In this document: in pieces, positions 45,681-56,660 of the stretch
Numbering within the stretch: position 1 is the stretch's first letter
Layout of the letters: every line of letters begins with the position of its first letter
DNA from: Avena insularis
Lineage: Eukaryota; Streptophyta; Magnoliopsida; Poales; Poaceae
Assembly (NCBI GenBank): GCA_023614405.1
Contig: CM042694.1
Coordinates: 134,111,711 to 134,175,710 of the forward strand
Direction: 5' to 3'
DNA: 64,000 nucleotides
The notes under the pieces: model-generated
What the model saw: only the letters and a program-made list of their open reading frames with translations
Databases searched by the model: none
Told to the model about the DNA's origin: nothing
Program-made: the position numbers and the translations under genes

Positions 45681-45684
45681 AATT

Positions 45685-46370
45685 GTTATAGCAATTCTTA
45701 TTAACTTTATTCTGTACTATGTTGATACGAAAGATGAAACTAGGAAGATGAGCACCAAACGTGTTTGATTATATAGTCCATCTAATAGCGATGGTACCAT
45801 GGATGGTGGCTGGGTTTTTTGTCTCCTAGAAAGGGCATTTTTCTCGGGATAGCCCACAAAACGAAACGAAAGTATGCTTCTACGTGTGTGCGTGTGTCGC
45901 ACACCATGTGTGTGGTGGAATTACTATTGCATGAGCTGGACTTAGGAGTACAACCACTCCTCTGAAACAATAAATAATGCAAACTTTGATGTTATAGGTA
46001 ATTTATAAACAATCTATTATTTCTTAAATTCCTCTTTGATATTCCCAATCTAAGATTCTTTTTTTCCATATGTCTAATCTTAAAGAAAAATTCATGCAAG
46101 TCGAAATGCCATTAAAAACCCTGGAGATTCGTGCTACACTTTTGCAAATGTAGAACACCCCCTAAGTTTTCAAACCCATGCAAGGAGTATACTGTATCAT
46201 ACACAATATTCGGGCACCAGCTCGGAATCAGGAATCATTATCCGTCAGATTCTTTAAAATCAGATATGGATTCTTTAGAGCTGACTCAGAACACATGATT
46301 TAGTGCCAAAACTATCCTATGGAATACAATCTAGTAATTAAAGAACTTGCTCTAGTTTGAATTTCTTATC
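45685..46370. other. Unassigned sequence
   Basis: A GTGTG-rich simple stretch lies at 45882-45920. No gene or bounded repeat was recognised. From about 46370 the sequence resembles the upstream part of copy A2 (CATAACAGAACATGT). Confidence 0.45.
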
Positions 46371-46598
46371 AGGAAAACACTTCATAACAGAACATGTAAC
46401 TTATATTTATACGGGAAAATTACATGTTCTTGCTTACTTGGTGGAGGAACTCAGCTTCTTGTTTGAATGGTAGAAGGTAACATGTGAGATTTGTTTCCAC
46501 TTATTTTGCTCAATTTTGTCTAATGATACATTTTGTATTTTATAGAAATCTTTCTTAATTACCCCAATACAGTACGAAAACGCAAAATATATTTGCAG

Positions 46599-46681
46599 AC
46601 CATACTCTTGTTCCCGTCACAGTGAGCGATGGGGAACAAAACATGGTCGCTCTTCTAGTCAGTGATGCAAGCCCACATTGA
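46599..46681 (+). other. Exon-like island upstream of copy A
   Basis: A TATATTTGCAG acceptor is followed by a frame reading HTLVPVTVSDGEQNMVALLV and SDASPH to a stop at 46679. The block VSDGEQNMVALL loosely resembles the (L/V)SDG...MLAT strand of RPA70 N-terminal domains. It is too short to be decisive. Confidence 0.3.
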
Positions 46682-46689
46682 TGTTTGTT

Positions 46690-46975
46690 TTGTACGAAAA
46701 CAGGCAACACTGATTTCTATTAATTAAGAAGAAGTTGGTTACAAGGTGGTTACTGGATCAGGAATATTTGCAAGTTAGTCAGGGGGAGCCACCTTGCACC
46801 CACAGGTATTGCGATCTTTCCAGAGCTGCCACCTGGAACAGATGATCATCTTCGAGCTGATCTTTGAGGGAGTAGAAGAAGTGCAGCTAGGTTTCGAGGG
46901 CGTGGATCCACCAATCTTGGTCCTTGGAGGCTGGGTTCGTCTGGCAGAGCGCATGTCACAACAACACAAAATTAC
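46690..46975 (-). mobile_element. Probable LINE 3' fragment
   Basis: On the minus strand it encodes WQLWKDRNTCGCKVAPPD and a stop, like the W.LWK.RN block at the C terminus of LINE polyproteins. A non-coding tail follows, ending near GTTTTCGTAC. Copies A2 and A' do not contain it, so it looks like an insertion into copy A. No poly(A) tail or duplication is certain. Confidence 0.45.
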
Positions 46976-47021
46976 AGGATGGTGGAGCTCCAGACGTCTC
47001 GAGACGGTGCTGGCCAAGGAG

Positions 47022-48443
47022 ATGCAGTGCTGTCTCTGGATGCGCTTGCTCAAATTGACACCTTGTCACCGACCATAAGTTTCTTACTGTCTAAGAGACA
47101 ATTAACCCAGATATCGGAGATGGACGTAGTTGCTACAACATAGCTATATGGAACCAGTAGAACACACGACGAGCAAGCGCCTTCAATCCCCGTTGCATCC
47201 CAAGCCTAACCTAGATTGAGCATTGGAAGATGAACGTGATGTCAACATGGAACAGTCAAATTACTAGAGATATGTTCTTGAGGTTCAGTTTGCACCTATC
47301 TGAAAAGAAAAGACTCGTAGTGGCTAGTCCGTGCCTGTGAAACTTTTTATCTCCAAACTATTAATAAGGCTAGCTAGTCGCACTCTAGTAGTGCATCAGT
47401 GTCCTCCTATTTTTCCAGTTGTAGGTCAGGATACTTAATTACCAGAAACCATCTGTACAATTTGACGTAGTATTTATTTTCCTTACCGTGCAGAACTACC
47501 ATCACTCCCTAGAAATATGTACTCATTTGCTCAGGCACTGAAATAATCAAGCGACATGGCATCGGAGATTCATTAGCTCCATTTTCTAATGTGTGCTTTG
47601 TTCTATGTTAATTAACCAATTTAAGGCATTGAAAGTTATAATTAAATTAAAGAAAAAAAAAGGTCCAAAGCAAACCATGAACTTGTATATGAAAGACAAA
47701 TCGAACCCTGAACTCGTAATCCTAGAAATTGGCACTCCGAATTTATCAATCTCGGTCTATTCTAAACCTTGTAATTGTTTTTCATGTCGGAAAAAATAAA
47801 CTCAAATTCCTACTCCTACCGACAGCACTCAAAATAGGTTTTCGTCCCACTTCATAAATAAAGACAAACCGAACTGATACATAGTGATGAGAGAAACCTC
47901 TTACAAAGCATATCAAAGATAAAAAAGGAAAGAACTAGGATGGCCAAACTTGCCACCAAAGACGTCGAAACAAGACTGAGGGATACCGAAACTCCACGAC
48001 AACTCTAACCATCATTCACGCTGAAATCTTGTACACGCCGCTACCAACCATGTGGGAACCCACCTCCACAGGCATGCCAAAGCTCGTGCTAACCAACACT
48101 GTCGTGCCGTGCCTCGTGTTGGGCCAGCACCGTCTGCCAACCACGACTGCCAGCGCGTGTCATTGTCGTCGCAGCCGAGTCAACAATGAGTACATACTAC
48201 CCTACCCGTACATACACTTACAATCCTTACAAATTATTTAATCATACATGTTTTATATAATGCTAAATATAAAGCTAATTACTCGTTTAGTATTTGTAGA
48301 ATACCATTATGCCCTCAACCACCCTTGTGTTTCAGTTTGGCAGTGTTTAGGGAGAAGGTTGTACCGGAGAAAGTATAGTCTTGTATACTCCACGGATTAA
48401 TGAGCCTTTCAATGCTATGGTGGAGATATAGCCTCGAACTTTA
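47022..48443 (+). repeat. Duplicated host-like segment, copy A
   Basis: It aligns in direct orientation with 56661-58037 over its whole length, from ATGCAGTG to CCTCGAACTTTA. It begins with a frame LSLDALAQIDTLSPTISFLL and, after one stop, YGTSRTHDEQAPSIPVASQA (TAA at 47207-47209). The rest looks like 3' flank. At the end it has the unoccupied TTA site where copy A' carries a Harbinger-like element, so the duplication is older than that insertion. It also has about 60 bp near 47630-47690 that are absent from A'. Confidence 0.8.
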
Positions 48444-49574
48444 TATCCCTTTCTTATAATAAAGGGAGATGCCTCATACTACACAACAGCGAAGGGAGAT
48501 GCCTCATACCAGACACAAGCGTAAGAGTGTGCGTTGGACACTTATTAGATGAATCTAGTTCCACACGCACTTTCATCGATTCTTAGTATCAACCATCCTG
48601 TAGGACCGAGAGGAATCGAGAAATGTATGACAAATCGATCTAGAATGGAAGTGGTGTAGGTCATCATTGCGTGTAGCAAGACGATCACTGTGAAGGATTT
48701 CCTTGACGCAGCGAACAAGATCACAAAGATACCAAAAGCTCATAGCTTAGGGATACCTTCATGGTTTAGAGCAAGTTGATCTGCAACATCAAGATAAAAA
48801 TGAGTTAAGGGAGATTATCAAGGAGTGGAATAGCATGATCCGAAAATCAGCTCACGAGTATAATTTCTCTAGTATCAGCCTGTGTTTGACTGCCTTGTAA
48901 ATAATTTTACTTCGTTCTTAATCAAATCGCATCACAAGCACTTTCCCCACTTTCCCTTGCTTCGTAAAAAATAAAACAAAATGGATATCACTGTGATCAT
49001 GACCATCACAAAAACTAGAGCGTGTTTAAGTAGACATCTTGCACTAGCACCATACGCACCGAATCAGCTCATCGTACCGCATCAAAGATTGGAGCGATAG
49101 CTTATGTGCGACCACGGTCTTGGACACAACTTCTCTCTTGGAGTCGCATTTGGCTCACCAGATGCTGCATGTGGGCAGATTGAGTTTGGATCTGTTTTGG
49201 CATTTCGTTTGGTTGCAAAAAAGATCCTTGGCTACACAAAGGCACCAATTATGCCCACTATGTTTGGTTGCCCAAAATTTGGATTTTTGGGCTTCATTGA
49301 TGCAAAGCAAAACGTTTGTCTGCCCGCATAATGCACAATATGGTTACCATGCACCATACGTGGCGAGCTTACTATCTAACAGTTCAGGGTTTAAGGTCTT
49401 ACATGTGATCACACGATTTAGAACAACAACAAATCCACAAGCCACATGACCAGACCGACGATAATGAAGTATTTGATCCTACTTCCATTGTGCTTAGGTG
49501 CAAAATGTGGAGCTGCAGTATGTGAAGCTACAACATGTGGAGCTGCAACCTATGGTTTTGCAACTGTGGATCTG
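48444..49574. other. Unassigned sequence before the Gypsy LTR
   Basis: Short direct repeats GAAGGGAGATGCCTCATAC-like at 48466 and 48489, and ATGTGGAGCTGCA words at 49507-49550, are present. Overlapping frames of 75 and 109 codons at 49104-49449 show no domain. No TIR or LTR border was seen. Confidence 0.4.
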
Positions 49575-50562
49575 TGATGAGTGCATTTTCAGCACTTGTA
49601 AGCATAAATTTTGTTAATTATTCACTCATTTCATGCTCCATATAGCTATTGCTATGCCTATTAGGCATGATTACTATTTCTGTCTATTTTCATGTGAGCT
49701 TTGAACAACTATTAGTTTTAGTAGGTTTTATTAGTTTTCATTGTCTTTGATATGTGTGTAGGTGCTATGCGTATTTATGGATAAAGCAATGCAAAAGGAC
49801 CAAAGAGGGGACAATACGGAAGAGCTACATGCACTAGACTTAGCCACAAGGAGGGAAGGAAAAGTGAATTTTTCCATCATCACAAAATCAATATCCAAGG
49901 CCATGGTATTGTAGCACTTGTCCAGACGAATCTAACGAGTCAAAGAACACCCAAATCGAAGTCCGTATGAGGAAATATCGGCCAAATACTGAAGCATCTA
50001 CAAGTTTAACGGCATCGGTACAGGTGCGTTTTGCTGTATGGCCCACCCGTACCGCATGTTCTAGGCATTGGAAACTTCACGAACTCATGCATTTCTTCAC
50101 CAGCTCTTCCCTGTTTGTTCCCATAAATTCCCTAGGTTATAGGAAACGTAAGTGTGGGTGTTGGGACCCTCCTAGGTCTATATAATGGTGGAAGGAGCCA
50201 AGGGAGAAAGAGCCAATCCTCCATACATACACGGCGAAGCCCTGCCACCGTGCCGTCTCCATAGCCACCGCATCAAACCTCCATCAGATCTAGATCTCCA
50301 TCTCCACCATTGCCAAGACACCTCAAGATCCACCTTAATCTTGAGGGAAGATCAGGAAGGAAGACGCCGTGGAGCCACCACCAGGGTGCTCCCCATACGC
50401 CGCCGCTGCCATCACGCCGTATTCATTACCACCGCTACTCCTTCTTCCTTCCCTATCATGGTCTCCTTGATGGGTTGTAATATGTCTTGAACCCCTTTTT
50501 AAATGTTATGATTACTTGAGTATATGTGATTGGTGTGATCATTTATAATCTATGGTGCATAG
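49575..50562 (+). repeat. Gypsy-type 5' LTR, left portion
   Basis: It starts TGATGAGTGCATTTTCAGCA. The promoter TATATAA is at 50179-50185, followed by GC-rich leader-like sequence. It is interrupted at 50562 by a Copia element and resumes at 55107. Assignment rests on the structure and on the primer site after 55388; the family is not named. Confidence 0.6.
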
Positions 50563-50691
50563 TGTTAGAGTATATTTGTATATTGTAGTTTCCCAATATG
50601 TTAGGGGGCTTCCTGTATATTTGCACCTGTACATGTACTATATATTCTGGCCTTTTGGCCCTCTAGTAATACAAGATCTATTACCCTCACA
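50563..50691 (+). repeat. Short Copia 5' LTR (129 bp)
   Basis: It starts TGTTAGAGTATATTTG and ends ATTACCCTCACA, immediately before TGGTATCAGAGC. The five bases before it (CATAG) would be the target duplication, but the right-hand copy has been lost. Confidence 0.8.
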
Positions 50692-50703
50692 TGGTATCAG
50701 AGC
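50692..50703 (+). other. Primer binding site (tRNA-iMet type)
   Basis: TGGTATCAGAGC directly abuts the LTR, as in most plant Copia elements. Confidence 0.85.
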
Positions 50704-50804
50704 CGTAAGGCTTTTCTTTTCTCTTCTCTCGCCGCTGTCGTCGCCCGCCCCGACACCTCGCCGCTGCCGACCCGCCGCCACGCCACTCCCACCTCTCTCT
50801 CGTC

Positions 50805-51852
50805 ATGCCGCCGCCACGCCCACCTCCTTGCCACGCGCCAAGCCGCCTTCACGCCATCACGCCGCCACTGCCGCCTTGCCGCCGCCGCCACTCACGCCCT
50901 TCGCTCCGCTGCGCCGCCGCCGCTGCCACCGCCTTCCGCCGCCACTTCGCCGGCTGCCCCGCCTCCAACCCCCGCCACCATCGCCGCCGCCACCATCCCC
51001 TGATCCGGTTCTCGTTCGGATCTAGTTCGAAAAACTATGTCTTCCGTCGGGCTATGTTGCGATTCCTCGCTGCCGGTGCTTTGATGGCGCGAATTATCCT
51101 GATTTCGCTGCCTTCATGCGCGTCCATATCGCGGACTTCGTCTTTAAGGGTGTGCTTTACGGTGAGGTCTCCTGTCCACGCGCCCGTTCTGCCTCCGGCG
51201 CCTATTGCACCACCACCCGTTGCCCTTACCCCCGATGCTACTCAGGCGGTCAATGATGCAGCCCAGAGTGCTGATGATTCTGCTCGGGCTGATTATGAGC
51301 GCCAGGTTCAGGAGTATTCTACTGCTACTACGACCTACCGGCTGGATCTGGCTGACTACACTCAGTGGATAGATGAGGATGCTCGTGCTGCTGCTATTCT
51401 CACTTCCAGTGTTACGCCTCGATGTCTGCTGAGTTCATGGGTCTTCCCACGCTGCTGCTCGATGGGCTTTTCTTCGTCGGCTATTAGCCGAATGGAGATG
51501 CTCTTTATCATGCGTGGTTCGTCAGGAGCATGCTCTTAAGCAGGGTGATTCCACTATTGATGACTTCTATACTCAGAGTCCTGCTAGTTGGCGTCAGCTT
51601 GACTCTCTTCGTACAGCAGTGTGTAACACCTGTCCCTGCTGTCTGATTATGCGCGCGGATCTGGAGTTTCAGCGCGTCTTTGAGTTCTTGTCGCGGCTCC
51701 GCAAGGAGTTTGAGCCGCGTCGTGCCTAGCTGCTTGCCCGTGGTCGTGTTCTGCTCTCTGAGGTACTGGCTGAGCTTCGTGCTGAGGAGACTCGTCTTCG
51801 TAGTGCTGGTCTTCTTGAGGTTCCTTCTGTTCTTGCTGCTCGTGGTCCCCCC
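50805..51852 (+). pseudogene. Copia gag, several frameshifts
   Basis: Capsid blocks are readable in alternating frames: DGANYPDFAAFMRVHIADF at about 51084-51140, then TQAVNDAAQSADDSARADYE, RLDLADYTQWIDEDARAAA, AEFMGLPT near 51430, and VRQEHALKQGDSTIDDFYTQ with LEFQRVFEFLSRLRKEFEPR up to a TAG at 51727-51729. At least three frame changes and two stops break it. The start region (50740-51000) is a proline/alanine-rich low-complexity leader. Confidence 0.8.
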
Positions 51853-54800
51853 ATGCCGCCGGCGTCGTCGCGGTCTCTAGCGCCGCCGCTACTCTCTGCT
51901 CCACCTGCCCAGGGTCAGAGTCAGTCTCAGCGGCCTCGTGGTTCTCGTCCTCCCTACGACCACTGTGGCAAGCCTGGCCACGATATCTCTGGTTGCTGGA
52001 CAAGGGATCCACGCTTACGTCAGCAGTATCTTGCTCGTCGGCAGTCTGGTTCTTCAGGATCTTCTGCGGTTGCTTCTGGACCTCCTGCTGGTGCTTCTGG
52101 ACCCCCTGCTGGTGCTCTGTCTGACCAAGATATTATTCGTGGTCTTCGTAGTCTGCTCGCTGCTACAGGTTCCTCCTCGTCGGGTACTGCTGGTTATGTG
52201 TCTAGTTCTTCTGGCACTGCGCGACCATCACCTTCTACACAGTCAGGTACGTCATCCCCGTGGTATCTGGATTCTGGAGCTTCTTTTTATATGACTTCTG
52301 CGTCTTCTATTCTTTCTGCTCTTCGCTCTCTTATTTCTCCTGTCCGTGTTATTACGGCTGATGGTACCTCTCTTCCTGTTTCCAGTCGAGGCACCCTTTC
52401 TACTTCCTCCTTCTCTGTTCCTGATGTTTCTCATGTTCCCAGCCTTAAGATGAATCTTTTCTCTGCTAGTCAGCTTACTGATTCTGGTTGTCGTGTCATT
52501 CTTGATGCTGATTCTTGTGCTGTTCAGGACCGTCATACACAGGCTCTGGTTGGAGCTGGCCCTCGCAACATTGAGTCTCCGGGGCTATGGGAGTTAGACT
52601 GGCTTCGCGTTCCTTCCGCTGACACTTCTTCTGCCACTTCTACTGCGGTTGCTGCTTCTGTCACTGGCTCGTTTCAGCAGTGGCATCATCGGCTGGGTCA
52701 TCTCTGTGGCTCCCGTTTATCATCTTTAGTTCGTCGTGATCTTCTGGGGATTGTCTCAGGAGATGTGTCGTCGTTACATTCGTGTCAGGGTTGTAGGTTA
52801 GGTAAACAAATTCATCTTCCCTATCCTACTAGTGTGTCTGTATCTCAGCGACCTTTTGATTTAGTTCATTCAGATGTGTGGGGTCCAGCTCCCTTTGCTT
52901 CAAAAGGGGGCCACCGATACTATATTTTGTTTATTGATGATTTTTCACGGTACACCTGGTTATTTTTTATGCGCTCTCGCAGCGAGGTGCTTGCTATTTA
53001 TCAGCGCTTTGTGGCCATGGTTCGTACTCAGTATTCCACGCCTATTCGTGTATTTCGTCCTGACTCTGCAGGAGAGTATATCTCCCAGCACCTGTGTGGC
53101 ATCCTTGCTGAGCAGGGCACCCTTGCCCAGTTCTCGTGTCCCGACGCCCATGCTCAAAATGGTGTCGCCGAGCGTAAGCATCGTCATATTCTTGAAACTA
53201 CCCGCGCTATGATGATTGCTTCCTCTCTTCCGCCGCATTTCTAGGCTGAGGCTGTCGCTAGGTCGACTTACCTCATTAATATCCAACCTTCAGCTGCTCT
53301 TCAGGGTGGCATTCCTCTCGAGCGTCTCTCTGGCTCTTGTCCAGACTACTCGACTCTTCGTTTATTTGGTTGCATTTTCTATGTCCTTCTTCCTCCTCGT
53401 GAACGCACCAAACTAACCGCTCAGTCTGTTGAGTGTGTTTTTCTTGGCTATAGTGATGAGCATAAGGGCTATCGCTGTTGGGACCCCGCTGCTCGTCGTA
53501 TGCGCATCTCTCGTGATGTCACGTTCGATGAGACGCGTCCTTTCTATCCTCGCCCCGCCTCTGGAACTTACCCAACGGATGATCTCTCTTTTCTTCTTTT
53601 TCCTGATACACCTTCCGCTGTCACTTCTCCTCCACCTCCTCCTTCTGCTGCGCCTCCTCCTTCTGCTGCGTCATCATCTCCTCCGTCTAGTTCCCCTAGT
53701 TCTCCTCGGTCTCTGGCTTCGGATCCTTCCTCCGTGACTCCTTCTTCCTCCTCTTCTGATGAGTCATCTTCCGCGGATGAGCTTCCTTCCTCACGGCCTG
53801 TTCGTCAGCGTCGTGCTCCAGACCGTTACTCCCCTAGTCAGTATGGTCTCTCTGTTGTCTCCGAGCCAACTTCTTATCGGGATGCCGCGTGTCATCCTGA
53901 ATGGCAGCTTGCCATGGCTGAGGAGATCGCTGCGCTTGAGCGCACTGGCACATGGGATCTTGTCTCTCCCCCTTCCGGTGTTCGTCCTATCACGTGTAAG
54001 TGGGTCTATAAAATTAAGACCCGCTCTGATGGATCTCTTGAGCGCTATAAAGCGCGTCTTGTGGCTCGTGGTTTTCAGCAGGAACACGGTCGTGACTATG
54101 ATGAGACCTTTGCTCCTGTGGCCCATATGACTACTGTGCGTACTCTTCTTGCTGTTGCTTCTGTTCGACGCTGGTCTGTGTCCCAGCTTGATGTTCAGAA
54201 TGCTTTTCTTAATGGCGAGTTGAGTGAGGAGGTTTATATGCAGCCTCCTCCTGGGTATTCTGTTCCCGATGGGATGGTTTGTCGTCTTCGACGTTCCCTT
54301 TATGGCCTGAAACAGGCCCCTCGTGCCTGGTTTGAGCGTTTTGCCTCTGTGGTGACTGCTGCTGGTTTCTCTCCTAGTTCTCATGATCCAGCGCTTTTTG
54401 TTCACACTTCTCCTCGTGGACGCACTCTTCTCCTTCTCTATGTTGATGATATGATCATTACTGGTGATGATCCTGAGTATATTGCCTTTGTCAAGGCTCG
54501 TCTTCGTGATCAGTTTCTTATGACTGATCTTGGTCCTCTTCGCTACTTTCTTGGGATTGAGGTTTTCTCCACTTCTGATGGGTTTTCTATCTCTCAGGAA
54601 AAGTATATTCAGGATCTTCTTGCTCGGGCTGCTCTTACGGATGAGCGCACCGTTGAGACTCCTATGGAGCTTCATGTTAAGCTTCGTCCTACGGATGGTG
54701 ATCCTCTTCCCGATCCCACTCGTTATCGCCATCTTGTTGGGAGTCTCGTTTATCTTGCTGTCACCCGTCCTGATATCTCTTATCCTGTTCATATTCTGAG

Positions 54801-55106
54801 CCAGTTTGTCTCAGCTCCTACCACTGTTCACTACAGTCATCTCCTTCGTGTTCTTCGTTATCTTCGTGGCACGATTACTCGTCGCCTTTTCTTCCCTCGT
54901 TCTAGCTCTCTCCAGCTCCAGTGCTACTCGGATGCTACGTGGGCGAATGATCCTACGGATCGTCGTTCACTTTCTGCTTACTGTGTGTTTCTTGGTGGTT
55001 CGCTTGTTGCTTGGAAGACGAAGAAACAGGTAGCGGTTTCCCGTTCGAGTGTTGAGGCTGAGTTGCGGGCTATGGCTTCGGTGACTGTTGAGGTGACCTG
55101 GTTACG
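51853..55106 (+). pseudogene. Copia pol: knuckle, protease, integrase, RT, partial RNase H
   Basis: The frame is open from 51730 to 55106 except for one TAG at 53242-53244 (after LPPHF; a Trp is usual). In order: zinc knuckle YDHCGKPGHDISGCW with the first Cys replaced by Tyr (about 51957-52001); protease YLDSGASFYM (about 52264); integrase with WHHRLGHL...CQGCRLGK and the acidic residues in HSDVWGP, FRPDSAGEY and NGVAERKH; RT with [19 protein letters not shown] and [11 protein letters not shown] (about 54439-54471); RNase H with [10 protein letters not shown] and [11 protein letters not shown], cut after EVTWLR. Best preserved polyprotein in the window, yet it lacks its end and its gag. Confidence 0.88.
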
Positions 55107-55388
55107 TATGTTAATCTTAATGATTGGAGATGTTAAATCCATTTGTTTAGTTCGAGAGATCCAACTTCACAAGTCGACATATATTAGATGCATGTATTGT
55201 GCGAATCGATTGACCTTACTAGTGACAAGTTTGATATCTCTTGAGATGAACATGTACGTCGGATCACAGTTGTCCATAGAACTTAATACCTGTGGTCTGG
55301 TATTTATTCATCTGGATATCTTCCTTTGGTCCGGTATTTATTGATCTTAGTATCTTCCATTGCTCATCAAATTGGCATCATCTCATCA
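55107..55388 (+). repeat. Gypsy-type 5' LTR, right portion
   Basis: This is the continuation of the LTR begun at 49575, from TATGTTAATCTTAATG to CTCATCA at 55388. Together the two parts give an LTR of about 1.27 kb. The junction with the Copia lacks its 3' LTR, so a deletion removed the Copia end exactly up to here or slightly into the LTR. Confidence 0.55.
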
Positions 55389-55391
55389 ATT

Positions 55392-55409
55392 TTGCGTCGT
55401 CGCCAGGGA
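55392..55409 (+). other. Primer-binding-site-like sequence
   Basis: TTGCGTCGTCGCCAGGGA matches 14 of 18 bases of the Athila/Gypsy-type TGGCGCCGTTGCCGGGGA found intact at 60245. It lies three bases after the LTR end. Confidence 0.55.
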
Positions 55410-56660
55410 TAATAGCGTTTGGTTTTTACCTACTCACTCACACATAGTTATTTCCATTTGTTGCTACTATCTTACTGTTTTTATTTATATTGAAAAGGAA
55501 AAAAATATAAAAATATTTGCAAGTAATCATGTCTTCTGAGATAACTTCAGTTTAAAAGATAATACAAGCAATGGAGGAGACAAGGGATAAAAGACTAGTT
55601 AGCCTGACTAATAGATATGACATGATAAAGAAACCTGCTGTAATAATTGTAAGACCAATCATTATGGTTACGTGTTAACAATGAATCTTATTGCATGAAT
55701 TGTGAAGTTGACGAGGACCCTAATTTTGAATGTAAGTATTGTGACGAATCTATCCTACACTAGTAAATTATAATAGTGATAATTCATATGCTAGTTTGGA
55801 CGTTGCAGAATATGTGATTTTCATAGGTGCTAATGAAATGCTGATTAGACTAGGGAGTATAAATTCTGAAAGCAAAAAACATGATAGAGTTTTTACTTGG
55901 TGTTTCATATATTTCATTTTGTTGAAATTTAGGTAATAAGCATTAGTAATTAATTACGGTCTGCAACCACCCTTGAAAAATAAGATCTTTTGCAAGACTC
56001 ACTAAAAAGCTAAGAGGAAAAGAAGCATAAGGAAGAGGAGGAAGAACGGATTAATCCGCTCACACCTTACACTTCTACTTTTAAATATATCATTGCTGCG
56101 TATATACTAGTCGATGAACATCTTAGTCAAAATGCATTTTTAGTAGAGAGTAAGGCACGGTGTAAAGCCGTAGTGCCCGAACATAATCATTTGCAGGAAT
56201 CACAAGATGAAAATGAGGACCACAAAGGTAAGGTTGACAAAGAGCGGTATGTTACAAATACTAAGTTTGTTAATGATGTATCTCTCCTTAGTGATGATTC
56301 TTATAATACTAAAGATGATGATATTTATCTACGGAGGCCTTGTGCCTAGACACTCATATGGAGGACATTAATAATGATTAACTAGAGATAGAACCTTGCC
56401 ATGAATCTTTCGATGCTAATATATAGGGATTTGAGTTACTCCCTATTGCAAATAAAAAATACTATGAAGTGTTCCCTACAATGGTAGACATGGTAATTTT
56501 TTTAAAAATAATACATAATTCCGTAACCCTCTCATTGCGGCTATATAAGGAGACATGCTCACCATTCCTAGTGCATCAACACTTCCTTGAAAGTGAGAAC
56601 CTATGCATTTACATGATGCTGATGCACCGCGAGAGGGTAGCTGTGCTGCTAACATGAAAA
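55410..56660 (+). pseudogene. Decayed start of a Gypsy internal region
   Basis: Traces of coding remain: ESYCMNCEVDEDPNFECKYC at about 55684-55745 (two CxxC pairs) and KERYVTNTKFVNDVSLLSDD at about 56240-56300, both interrupted by many stops. The region lies after the LTR and primer site, where gag is expected. It ends at 56660, where the second host-like duplicate begins. No protease, RT or 3' LTR is present. Confidence 0.45.

Larger units (their letters stand above)
50563..55106 (+). mobile_element. Short-LTR Copia element, 3'-truncated, nested in the Gypsy LTR
   Basis: It has a 129-bp 5' LTR (50563-50691), a primer site, decayed gag and a nearly continuous pol. The 3' end of RNase H, the polypurine tract and the 3' LTR are missing, and host LTR sequence resumes directly after EVTWLR. 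Very short LTRs are known in some grass Copia lineages (Hopscotch/Retrofit-like). The sequence is clearly different from the Copia array at 18.5-29.9 kb. Confidence 0.85.

Noticed and set aside
48029..48241. 70-codon frame with a similar frame at 57622-57804
   Set aside because: It is conserved only because the whole A/A' segment is duplicated. Starts and ends differ and no domain is seen.
49104..49449. Two overlapping plus-strand frames of 75 and 109 codons
   Set aside because: They occupy different frames of the same DNA, have no domain and no conserved partner.
53791..54792. 333-codon minus-strand frame
   Set aside because: It is the shadow of the Copia RT/RNase H coding strand, caused by its codon bias.
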